6,689 nt of DNA from an uncultured Paracoccaceae bacterium (GCA_937900975.1 CALCPC010000130.1:1-6689); one strand, 5' to 3'. Shown: positions 1 to 6,588, counted from the stretch's first letter. Numbers and translations are program-made. Notes: generated by a model not told the origin, from the sequence alone.

Positions 1-1106
1 GGGTTTCTCGGCCGTCAGACTGTCGGCGAAAGCCCGGCAAAGTTTGGCGTTCGTGGTTTGCGCACCGGCCCAAAACGGCACAGCCACGCGCGCAAAGTCT
101 TTCTGGGACTGCCAAACCTTGGCAAAGAACGCATTCTCGGCCGCGTTCTTTTCAAGTGCTGCGTTGGCGGCGGTCATATACTCCGAAAAGTAATCCTCGG
201 GCGTGTCGTGCAAGATCACACCGTCCTCGTTCACCAGTTTGTCGAGCGCTTTGCCGTTCTCGATGATCCGGTAGGAGATCGCTTTCATCAGCGAGGCATT
301 GGCGGCAACTTCGATGGCCTTTTTCTCAAAATCCGAGAGCCCATCGTAAACGTCGCCGTTGATGTAGAGATCGGCGTTCACGACGACCTGGTGCAGGCCT
401 TGCAGATAGTAATGCTTCAGCACCTTTTGGAAGCCAAAGACGCTGTCGGGTTTCGGGCAGCACCATTCGGCGGCATCGATTGTGCCTTTTTCCAGCGCCG
501 GCAGGATATCGCCGCCGCCCATGGCAACGGAGGCAACGCCGATATCCTTATAGGTCTGCCCCGGGATGCCCGGCGGCGTGCGGAAGCGATACTTCCGAAA
601 ATCCGCCATGCTTTCAATGGGTTCCTTGAACCACCCCAGCGCCTCGGGACCGACCGGCTGCAGCATGAAGCCTTTGACGTTCACGCCCATCTCATCCCAA
701 AGCTCTTCGTAAAGCTCCTTACCGCCGCCATACTGGAACCAAGAGATAAAGGCGATGTTGTCCATCCCGACGCCGCCCCCCGCAACGGGGGAGCCGAAGA
801 GCATGGCAGCGGGGTGCTTGCCCGACCAGTAATGCGTCCAGGCAAAGCCGCCATCGACCACGCCCGCATCGACGGCGTCGATAATCTCGGGCACGCCCAC
901 GATGGCGCCTGCGGGCAAAAGCTCGATCGTCAGGCTGCCATCGGTCAAGCCTGCGACGTCATCGGCGAACTCATTCAGGATCACAGCCTCATCAGCCGTC
1001 CCGGGAACAGCCATTTGGATTTGGATCGTCTTAGATTGCGCCAGCGCGGATGTGGTTAGCGCAGTCGCGGCGATGGTCGCGCCGATCAGCACGGTTTTAA
1101 GCATAG
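1..1106 (-). CDS. TRAP transporter substrate-binding protein, DctP/TakP-like (3' end cut by window edge)
   Basis: Periplasmic solute receptor of a tripartite ATP-independent transporter, which delivers its ligand (in this family usually an organic acid such as a 2-oxoacid) to a DctQM-type permease driven by the sodium or proton gradient. I translated 368 codons from ATG 1106. Residues 1-22 form a Sec signal peptide (basic Lys3, hydrophobic core, probable cleavage after Ala-Leu-Ala22). Family landmarks are FAWTHYWSGKHPA at 87-99, FRTPPGIPGQ with the conserved ligand-binding Arg175, GGGDILPALEKGTIDAAEW at 196-214 and YINGDVYDGLSDFEKKAI at 248-264. Related proteins are about 365 residues, so probably only a few C-terminal residues are missing. 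A strong AGGGAGGG ribosome site lies 6 bases before the ATG and fixes the start. The permease genes are not in the window and may lie off the left edge. Residues 215-216 are vicinal cysteines next to the pocket motif. The family call is firm; the ligand is unknown. Confidence 0.93.
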
Positions 1107-1112
1107 AGGTCC

Positions 1113-1120
1113 CTCCCTAG
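1113..1120 (-). promoter_or_regulatory. Shine-Dalgarno site of the TRAP binding-protein gene
   Basis: The minus strand reads AGGGAGGG, ending 6 bases before ATG 1106. It is the strongest ribosome-binding site in the window, fits the high expression typical of periplasmic binding proteins, and decides the start codon. Confidence 0.8.
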
Positions 1121-1181
1121 GGTTTTACCTTCTGTATTGTGGTCTCCGTGCGCGGAAGGTGACGCGCCCGGATTTGCGTTT

Positions 1182-1191
1182 TGCCCGGGCA
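1182..1191. repeat. 10-base perfect palindrome before the TRAP binding-protein gene
   Basis: TGCCCGGGCA is its own reverse complement. It adjoins the candidate -10 box, where a repressor could block initiation. It has no loop for an RNA hairpin, so if functional it would be a DNA-binding site. Short GC palindromes arise easily by chance in this composition. Confidence 0.3.
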
Positions 1192-1220
1192 GTTTAATTA
1201 CATCTTCGTGCAGAAACCAA
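1192..1220 (-). promoter_or_regulatory. possible sigma70-type promoter of the TRAP binding-protein gene
   Basis: On the minus strand, TTGGTT (1215-1220) and TTAAAC (1192-1197) are separated by exactly 17 bases, inside the gap between the GMC stop and the TRAP start. Each box matches only three of six consensus bases, so this is weak. It is supported by lying in the most AT-rich part of the gap, about 90 bases before the ATG, with a perfect 10-base palindrome directly after the -10 box. Confidence 0.25.
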
Positions 1221-1263
1221 GCGTGCAATGCGGGCCGGGCTTCACTTTTGCAACCGGTTCCAC

Positions 1264-2877
1264 TCAGGCGGGAACCGCGGCGGCGCCCGCGTCCTCTAAC
1301 ACCAGATCGGATGCTTTCTCTCCGCTCATGATCGCCGGTGCATTCGTGTTGCCCGAGACGATGCGCGGCATGATCGAGGCATCGGCGACCCGCAAACCGT
1401 CGATCCCGTGCACTTTCAACCTGGGATCGACCACCGCCAACGGGTCTGTGCCCATTTTTGCGGTGCCGGTCGGGTGGTAGATCGTGGTTGCGGTGTCCCG
1501 CGCCCAATCGAGCAGGGCGTCAAAATCGCTGTCGGCGATGGCGGCACCGGGCTGATACTCTTCTGTGATGACCTCGGCCAGCGGTCCGTGTCGCGCGATG
1601 CGCCGCGCAATGCGGATGCCGTCGACCAGCGTCCTGCACTCGGTGTGGGTGGCAAGATAGTTGGGATGGATGAGGGGGCGGTCGCGCATATCGCCGGACC
1701 GAAACTCCAAATGGCCGGCGCTTTCGGGGCGCAGTTGCAGAACACTGGCCGTGAACGCGTTAAAGCGGTGCGGTGCGGTCCCCAGTTTGTCGGCGCTAAA
1801 GGGTTGGATGTGGAACTGGATATCGGGCTGGTCCAGATCCTCGCGCGTTTTCAAAAACCCGGTGCCAAGGCTGGCCGCCATGGCCATCGGCCCGCCCCAG
1901 GTCGCCGCATATCTAAGCGCGATGCCAACTTGTTTAAGCCAGTTCGAGGTTTCGGTGTTGATGGTCGAAAGCGTCGTTTTGTAGACCGGCCGGGCCTGCA
2001 AATGATCCTGCAGATTTTGCCCGACGCCCGGCGCATCGTGAAGGACCGGCACGCCAAGCGCGCTAAGCGTGGCACCCGGGCCGATCCCCGACACCATCAA
2101 AAGCTGGGGCGAGGCGATGGCGCCGGCGGACAGAATAACCTCACGCCGGATGGTGATATCCGCAGCCCCCCCCTTGTTGCGGAGCCGGAGGCCCGTGGCG
2201 CGGCGCCCGTCAAAAAGGATCTTCTCGACCGAATGTTCGGTGAGCACTGTCAGATTGCGCCGGTAGCGGACGGGATGCAGATAGGCAACGGCCGAGGAGC
2301 AGCGGCGCCCGTTATGGGCGGTCAGTTGGAAAAGCCCAACCCCCTCCTGATCGGCGCCGTTATAGTCGGGGTTGGCCTTATAGCCCGCGGCCTCCGCCGC
2401 CGCGACCCAGCGGTCGACAATCTCGCGCCGCACGGTGGTGTCCGACACAGACAAGGGGCCGTCGCGGCCCCGGATCTCATCGGCGCCGCCGCGATACCGC
2501 TCTGACCGTTTGAAAAGCGGCGCGACATCGTCCCAGGCCCAACCCGGGTTGCCCAACTGGCGCCAGCCGTCATAGTCCGCCGCCTGGCCGCGCACATAAA
2601 GCAGACCGTTGATGGAGCTTGACCCCCCCAAAACACGCCCCCGGGGCCATTTGATCGACCGTCCGTTCAGGCCAGGGTCGGGGGCGGTGTCATAGCTCCA
2701 GTCGGTGCGCGGGTTGCCCATGGTCTTGAAATACCCAACGGGGATGTGGATCCAGGGGTAGGTGTCGCGACCGCCCGCCTCGATCAACGCGACGGTAAAC
2801 CGCCCCCCCGCCGACAGCCGGTTGGCCAGGACGCACCCAGCGGACCCTGCGCCCACAATCGCATAGTCAAATTCCAT
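1264..2877 (-). CDS. GMC family FAD-dependent oxidoreductase (choline/alcohol dehydrogenase type)
   Basis: Flavoprotein that oxidises an alcohol group (choline, sugar alcohol, aliphatic alcohol or similar) and passes electrons from FAD to an acceptor, probably the quinone pool in this dehydrogenase-type subgroup. The protein is 537 residues, the usual length. Visible in order: the FAD-binding Rossmann motif GAGSAG at 9-14 with ribose-binding Glu33; GMC signature 1 at 79-97 (RGRVLGGSSSINGLLYVRG); GMC signature 2 around 252-266 (GAIASPQLLMVSGIG); and the C-terminal catalytic region IYHPTGTAKMG (466-476) with active-site His468, followed by SGNTNAPAIM with Asn510. No signal peptide or membrane segment is seen, so it is probably cytoplasmic or peripheral. 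ATG 2877 is chosen because it places the FAD motif right at the N-terminus, as in the family, and has GAAGGA 6 bases upstream. The TRAP receptor gene follows after 157 bases, so oxidation of an imported compound is plausible. The family is certain; the substrate cannot be read. Confidence 0.96.
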   Translation of the reverse strand: MEFDYAIVGAGSAGCVLANRLSAGGRFTVALIEAGGRDTYPWIHIPVGYFKTMGNPRTDWSYDTAPDPGLNGRSIKWPRGRVLGGSSSINGLLYVRGQAADYDGWRQLGNPGWAWDDVAPLFKRSERYRGGADEIRGRDGPLSVSDTTVRREIVDRWVAAAEAAGYKANPDYNGADQEGVGLFQLTAHNGRRCSSAVAYLHPVRYRRNLTVLTEHSVEKILFDGRRATGLRLRNKGGAADITIRREVILSAGAIASPQLLMVSGIGPGATLSALGVPVLHDAPGVGQNLQDHLQARPVYKTTLSTINTETSNWLKQVGIALRYAATWGGPMAMAASLGTGFLKTREDLDQPDIQFHIQPFSADKLGTAPHRFNAFTASVLQLRPESAGHLEFRSGDMRDRPLIHPNYLATHTECRTLVDGIRIARRIARHGPLAEVITEEYQPGAAIADSDFDALLDWARDTATTIYHPTGTAKMGTDPLAVVDPRLKVHGIDGLRVADASIMPRIVSGNTNAPAIMSGEKASDLVLEDAGAAAVPA

Positions 2878-2883
2878 CCCCGG

Positions 2884-2889
2884 TCCTTC
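2884..2889 (-). promoter_or_regulatory. Shine-Dalgarno site of the GMC dehydrogenase gene
   Basis: The minus strand reads GAAGGA, 6 bases before ATG 2877. It settles that start against an upstream in-frame start at 3012, which would add 45 unrelated residues and overlap the DMT gene. Confidence 0.75.
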
Positions 2890-2911
2890 GCCTTTTTTGT
2901 GTGTCTTTTTG

Positions 2912-2925
2912 GGGAGGATCCTCCC
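2912..2925. repeat. 14-base perfect palindrome in the DMT-GMC gap
   Basis: GGGAGGATCCTCCC is perfectly self-complementary. In RNA it could form a short hairpin (five GC-rich pairs, GATC loop). It sits 34 bases before the GMC start codon, followed on the minus strand by an A-rich leader. It is not an intrinsic terminator: the minus-strand downstream side has A residues rather than T, and on the plus strand the T run precedes the stem. A regulator operator or a leader hairpin are the likelier roles. Confidence 0.45.
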
Positions 2926-2933
2926 GAACCGGG

Positions 2934-2962
2934 ATCGCATCACGCCGCGGCGCCAAATGCAA
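2934..2962 (-). promoter_or_regulatory. possible promoter of the GMC dehydrogenase gene
   Basis: On the minus strand TTGCAT (2957-2962) and TGCGAT (2934-2939) are 17 bases apart, each matching three of six consensus positions. The 14-base palindrome begins 8 bases after the -10 box, so the expected transcription start would fall at or just before it. This is weak by sequence alone. Confidence 0.2.
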
Positions 2963-2983
2963 GCTCTTTCTTGCGCTATGCGT

Positions 2984-4099
2984 CTACCGCGCCGGCCGGG
3001 CCCGTGCGCCAAAAAGCGAGGCTGCGATCACTAGGGCCGCCCCGGCAAAAAAGGCCGCCCCCGGGATCTCGCCGAAAAATAGCGCTCCGATGGCCGCGGA
3101 CAGCGGTAGGCTGAGATAGCCAAGCAGCGCCAGCGGGCCCGCCTCGCCGTGGAAATGGGCCTGCAGAAAACAGGCCTGCGCCGCCTGGGCCACCGCCCCG
3201 ATCAGGAGCAAGGGCAGAAGATCGGGCAGCGCGATCGCGCGCCAGGACAGCAGCGCAAGCGGAAAAGAGACCAGCGTCAAACCCAGCGTGTAGACCGCCA
3301 TCAAAACGATGGGCGGTGCCGCGCGCAGCCCGCGCGTCGCGATCACCGCGGCCGAGCCGGCAAGCACCGTCACGAAAAGCGCGCCAAGACCCGTGGTCAG
3401 GGGGGTGGTTTGCGGCTCGACCGCGATGACGACGCCGCACAGGGCCACCGCCGCCGCGCCCCAGCGCCGCCGCCCGATCCGCTCACCCAAAAGGAGGGCG
3501 GCCAGAACCATGATGACGATGGGGCGGGTGAAGGCCATCGCGGTGAAAAGCGCCAGCGGCACGCGCGCCAGCGCGTAAAAGCTGGACAAAAGCGTGATCG
3601 CCGAAAGCGCCACGCGCAAAAGGTGAAGCGGCCAGTCGGACACGTCTCGAAACATCGCGCGCTGCTGCCAGATCCAGGGCGCGATCAGGATGGCGCCGAC
3701 GCCTGCGCGCAGAAAAACAAGCTGCGCCGCGGCGTAGTGCAGGCCCATCGCCTTCACCAAGGCCAGCGCCGAAAGGTTCAGGCCTAGATCGGCGAGCAGC
3801 CAAAGCCCGCCTTTCAAGTTGTCTCGCGGCGCTGTCGCCCGTGCGTGATCCCGGGGCGCGCCGCCGGGCGGCGGGGGGGCGGCGGTGTGGCCGCGCGCGC
3901 CGGGCACTGGCGCCGCCGTTTGCAGCGCGTCACGGTCCTCGACTGCGGCCCCGCTGGCGGGGGTGCCCCCCCCATTCGCCGCGCCGTCGGGTCCCGGTCT
4001 GTGGGGCGCAGAGGGCCCGGCCGTTGGCGCATGGGCCGCCGGCTTGCGGGGTTCGGGTGGCGTGTCCGGCCCGGTCAAGGCCCCGAGCCGCGACTGCAA
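2984..4099 (-). CDS. DMT superfamily (EamA-type) inner-membrane transporter, start uncertain
   Basis: Secondary carrier of the drug/metabolite transporter superfamily; members usually export amino acids, metabolites or toxic compounds. Counting from TTG 4099 the product has 371 residues. Residues 95-371 form the canonical core of about 277 residues: ten hydrophobic segments near 98-115, 123-143, 155-175, 183-203, 212-227, 237-254, 263-285, 292-312, 322-343 and 347-363, forming two EamA repeats. The first ends in the typical LLLGERIGRRRWGAAAVALCGVVIAVEP (split here as LLLGERIGRRRW at 202-213, then a helix); the second has FFGEIPG at 341-347. Residues 1-94 are Pro/Ala/Gly-rich and look disordered. 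TTG 4099 has AGAGG 5 bases upstream; the alternative TTG 3817 would give the standard length but has only a weak GAGA, and no ATG lies in frame before the first helix. It ends 106 bases before the GMC gene. Substrate unknown. Confidence 0.85.
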   Translation of the reverse strand: MQSRLGALTGPDTPPEPRKPAAHAPTAGPSAPHRPGPDGAANGGGTPASGAAVEDRDALQTAAPVPGARGHTAAPPPPGGAPRDHARATAPRDNLKGGLWLLADLGLNLSALALVKAMGLHYAAAQLVFLRAGVGAILIAPWIWQQRAMFRDVSDWPLHLLRVALSAITLLSSFYALARVPLALFTAMAFTRPIVIMVLAALLLGERIGRRRWGAAAVALCGVVIAVEPQTTPLTTGLGALFVTVLAGSAAVIATRGLRAAPPIVLMAVYTLGLTLVSFPLALLSWRAIALPDLLPLLLIGAVAQAAQACFLQAHFHGEAGPLALLGYLSLPLSAAIGALFFGEIPGAAFFAGAALVIAASLFGARARPAR

Positions 4100-4104
4100 C
4101 TGCG

Positions 4105-4109
4105 CCTCT
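4105..4109 (-). promoter_or_regulatory. candidate Shine-Dalgarno site for the long form of the DMT gene
   Basis: The minus strand reads AGAGG, 5 bases before TTG 4099. It is the best ribosome-site match before any in-frame start of this gene and the main argument for the extended N-terminus. Confidence 0.35.
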
Positions 4110-4130
4110 GCCCCTTTGGCGCTAGCGGCA

Positions 4131-4156
4131 GGGTCACGGCCCGCGGCCCGGCACCC
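4131..4156. repeat. 26-base imperfect palindrome after the deacetylase gene
   Basis: The outer arms GGGT/ACCC and the inner core (CGG, then CCGCGG, then CCG) pair around the centre, with mismatches in two positions after the outer arm and one in the inner arm. A GC-rich RNA stem could form 38 bases after the deacetylase stop. No T run follows on either strand, so it does not qualify as a classical intrinsic terminator; it could act as a 3'-end-stabilising stem or be a by-product of composition. Confidence 0.35.
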
Positions 4157-4193
4157 ATGCCCTGGCGGACACCAACCGTATCCCCCGCGCCGA

Positions 4194-6542
4194 TCACGCC
4201 CGGCGCGCGATAAAATTGGCCATCAAGCGAAAGGCGCCGGGCACCAGCGCCTCCATCTGGTGGTGCAGGATCAGGCCGGTGTGGATATGGCGGCCCCGTC
4301 CGATATCGGCGGCCAGCAACGCCCCCCGATGCGGGGCTTCGCCGGGATCGGCCATTTCGATCAGCGCCCGATAGGCGGGGTCCCAGGATTTGGCGAAGTA
4401 AAGCCCACGCTCCTTCTGCCACCCCGCCCAATCCTGCGGCCCGATCCGGTTCGGCGTCTCAAGGATCGGGTGCGGGCCGAGCACCGAGACAGTCGCGTCA
4501 GGATTGGTGACGCGCCAGCGCAGCGACGGCTGGCCGATCTCCAGCGGGCGCGGCGGCACGGTTGCGGGGTCCCAATTGTCCCATGGGCGGTGATAAAGCG
4601 TCAGCAATGTGCCCCCCGCCTCGACCCAACGGTGGAGCATCGGCATCGCGGGCAAAAGGGCGGGGCGAAAACGCATCGCGAAGATCCCAATGACCACCGT
4701 GTCATAGGCGGCCAGCGCCGAGGTCTGGGCAAGCGCCGCGTCAGAGACATCCTCGACCGTTGCGCCGAGAACCCGCAGCCAATGCCCGACCCGGTCGTTG
4801 CCCGCGCCGATATAGCCGACGCGGACCGGCGGGATTTCGGCAGAGAGCACCCGCAGGCGAAGACAAGCGGGCACCGACAGCGCCGTTGGCGCCACATGCG
4901 GCGGGGCGATTTGCGTCACCGTTTCGGCCGCGGCGCCGTCAAGCGTCAGGGCCAGCGAGAAAAGCCCCTCCGTGGGCGTTTCCGGCGGGGTCAGCGTCAG
5001 GCCGGCATCGCGCTCCGCCGCCCGCCATCCCTCTGGCAGGTCGCGCGCTGGACGCGCGGCGGGCGGGGTGATGTCGGTCAGCCCGATCTGCAGCGTGGGC
5101 GCGGCGTTGGCGGTGTTCAAAAGCGTCGCGCCGGGCGTTATCCGCGCGGTTCGGGCGGGCAGGGCGGTTGGCGGGCGTTCCAAGGGCAGGGTCAGCGCGA
5201 CCTCTGTCGCGGCGACGCGAAAGGTCAGGCGCAATGCCGGGGGCGGGGGCGCCATCGGATCGAAGATCAGTGGCAGGGTCGGCGACGGGCCCGCGGCGCT
5301 CAGCGTGCCGTCGCGGTGGGACCCGCCCGGCGGCAGCAGCGGCGCCAGCGCGGCGCTGTCCGCGCGCCCGGGCGCGCATTCAAGGGTAAGGCGCGCCGAT
5401 GTGCCCGGGCGGAGCCAGTCCCGATCCGTCCAACCCCGGGCCTCCACCCCCAGCGCATGGCGCAAGACATGGCCAAGCTCCTGAATTTTGGCGGAAACCC
5501 GGTGGCCGAAGGCTGTGCGCGCGGGGGCATCCAACGCGGTCTCCGCTGCGCAGAGCGGTGCGAGCGCGCGGTGTCCCGCGTCCGCCACCGCGTCGGGATC
5601 GGGGAAGGCCGCGACCGTTTCGGCCAAAGCCGCGGCGGCCTCGGCCATCGGCCCGGCGGCTGCGGCGCCGGCCCCTGAGGCCAGGTCGAGAAGCGTGCCC
5701 GGCAGCCCCGCCGAACGCCCCGTGTCCCTCCCCGGCGCGGCGGCAAAGGCAAGGTGCAGCGGCCAGTCGCGCGCCGCCCCCGGTTCGGGCCAACGGCCCA
5801 TGCCTTGGGTGCGGTGAAAGGCGCGGGAATGCTGGCCCACACGCGCCCAGGGCCAGCCCGTGACGGCCTCCCGGTCCTGGCCGGGCACGGTGAACGTGGC
5901 CTCGGGCGGCGGCGCGCCATCATCATAGGCCTGGCCGGCCCCGGACCAGGCCGGCAGCAACAGCTTTGCGACCTGCCAGGGCGGCGCTGCGGTGACATAG
6001 CCTGGATCGGCGGCAAGTTTGACCACCTCTGCGGCCGCGGCGGTCATCGCCCGGTGGTGGCCGTGCTGGCCCGGCACGTCGAGGAACGTCGGGCACAGGA
6101 TATCGGGCCGCTCTGCCCGCACACAATCGACAAAACGGCGGAGCGTTGCCGCCTGGCCCCAGCGCGCCAGCGTCGCTTCTCCGCTTTTGGAAAACCCGAA
6201 ATCGGTGATCGGATCATCCACCCGCTCAGAAAACCAGTAGACGCGGGCGGCAAGCGCGGTTGCGGCTGCCTCCATCTCTCGCGTGCGCAGGGCGCCCAGC
6301 GCCGCCCCGGCCTCCTGCCCGATGTCGTTTTGCCCGCCCTCGCCCCGTGTCGAGCAAGCGATAGACACCCGGTATCCATCCCGAAAAGCCAGCGCCGCCA
6401 GAAGATCCGAGGTCTCGTCATCGGGATGCGCGCCGGAGTTCATGAACCGCAAGACCGAGGTCAAGGGGCGCAGCGCGCGCCAAAGCGACAAGATCTCTGG
6501 CGCCGCTTGATCGGCGGCGAGGCGGCGCTGGTCAGGGGTCAT
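4194..6542 (-). CDS. large PIG-L family deacetylase with C-terminal amidotransferase-like (ThuA-like) domain
   Basis: Predicted zinc-dependent hydrolase removing an N-acetyl group, by family usually from a GlcNAc-type sugar or a glycoconjugate. The protein has 782 residues, against about 220-300 for single-domain PIG-L enzymes. The catalytic domain spans about 33-200: AHPDDE at 38-43 gives zinc ligands His39 and Asp42 and base Asp41, and QHGHHRAM (159-166) supplies the third ligand, probably His163, with His160 as the acid-side histidine. Residues 290-370 look helical and 375-560 beta-rich without a clear family. Residues 573-782 resemble a class-I amidotransferase/ThuA fold (VRVGYIGAGNDRVGHWLR, EAGGTLLTLYHRPW at 641-654, GRGRHIHTGLILHHQM at 748-763) but lack an obvious nucleophilic Cys. 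There is no signal peptide. ATG 6542 is chosen because AAAAAGG lies 7 bases upstream; ATG-type extension to 6617 would overlap the preceding gene. The substrate is unknown. Confidence 0.92.
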   Translation of the reverse strand: MTPDQRRLAADQAAPEILSLWRALRPLTSVLRFMNSGAHPDDETSDLLAALAFRDGYRVSIACSTRGEGGQNDIGQEAGAALGALRTREMEAAATALAARVYWFSERVDDPITDFGFSKSGEATLARWGQAATLRRFVDCVRAERPDILCPTFLDVPGQHGHHRAMTAAAAEVVKLAADPGYVTAAPPWQVAKLLLPAWSGAGQAYDDGAPPPEATFTVPGQDREAVTGWPWARVGQHSRAFHRTQGMGRWPEPGAARDWPLHLAFAAAPGRDTGRSAGLPGTLLDLASGAGAAAAGPMAEAAAALAETVAAFPDPDAVADAGHRALAPLCAAETALDAPARTAFGHRVSAKIQELGHVLRHALGVEARGWTDRDWLRPGTSARLTLECAPGRADSAALAPLLPPGGSHRDGTLSAAGPSPTLPLIFDPMAPPPPALRLTFRVAATEVALTLPLERPPTALPARTARITPGATLLNTANAAPTLQIGLTDITPPAARPARDLPEGWRAAERDAGLTLTPPETPTEGLFSLALTLDGAAAETVTQIAPPHVAPTALSVPACLRLRVLSAEIPPVRVGYIGAGNDRVGHWLRVLGATVEDVSDAALAQTSALAAYDTVVIGIFAMRFRPALLPAMPMLHRWVEAGGTLLTLYHRPWDNWDPATVPPRPLEIGQPSLRWRVTNPDATVSVLGPHPILETPNRIGPQDWAGWQKERGLYFAKSWDPAYRALIEMADPGEAPHRGALLAADIGRGRHIHTGLILHHQMEALVPGAFRLMANFIARRA

Positions 6543-6549
6543 GGATGAG

Positions 6550-6556
6550 CCTTTTT
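6550..6556 (-). promoter_or_regulatory. Shine-Dalgarno site of the PIG-L deacetylase gene
   Basis: The minus strand reads AAAAAGG, 7 bases before ATG 6542. It supports this start over the farther in-frame start at 6617, which would lie inside the preceding reading frame. Confidence 0.6.
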
Positions 6557-6588
6557 GCGACGGTCGGGGTCGGTCTGCGATCGGGCGG

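Larger units (their letters stand above)
3818..4193. other. very GC-rich stretch between the deacetylase stop and the DMT membrane core
   Basis: If the DMT gene starts at TTG 3817, these 376 bases are non-coding. If it starts at TTG 4099, 3818-4099 encodes its extension and only 4100-4193 is intergenic. All frames are nearly stop-free because of composition. In the DMT frame I count 78 of 94 third positions as G or C, which fits coding but does not prove it. Contents: an imperfect palindrome at 4131-4156 and a G/C homopolymer-rich patch near 3869-3878. I see no RNA gene or terminator. Confidence 0.5.

Noticed and set aside
58..1059. 333-codon open frame on the plus strand
   Set aside because: Antisense to the TRAP receptor, which has a signal peptide, a strong ribosome site and family motifs. 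The plus-strand product has none of these.
1097..1507. 136-codon minus-strand frame across the GMC-TRAP gap
   Set aside because: It overlaps the GMC 3' end in another frame, ends inside the TRAP start region, and reads as low-complexity Arg/Gly/His sequence.
1408..2505. 365-codon open frame on the plus strand
   Set aside because: It lies entirely antisense to the GMC gene, whose motifs are unmistakable; the antisense product has no recognisable domain.
2896..2925. Intrinsic terminator at the T runs and palindrome
   Set aside because: On the plus strand the T run precedes the stem, and on the minus strand the stem is followed by A residues; neither orientation fits a terminator.
2878..3012. 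45-residue N-terminal extension of the GMC protein
   Set aside because: The extension is basic and unrelated to the family, passes through the palindrome and A-rich leader, and overlaps the DMT gene end. ATG 2877 has a good ribosome site and puts the FAD motif at the usual place.
3869..3880. G-run as a programmed frameshift site
   Set aside because: The GGGGGGG/CCCCCCC run lies in the uncertain DMT extension, and no pair of overlapping genuine coding frames meets there. A sequencing slip is as likely.
3885..5678. 597-codon open frame on the plus strand
   Set aside because: It is antisense to the DMT extension and the PIG-L gene. Its translation is an Arg/Gly/Gln/His-rich mixture with no domain, as expected opposite a gene with high GC3.
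5754..6548. 264-codon open frame on the plus strand
   Set aside because: Antisense to the PIG-L catalytic domain that carries AHPDDE; no domain or ribosome site seen.
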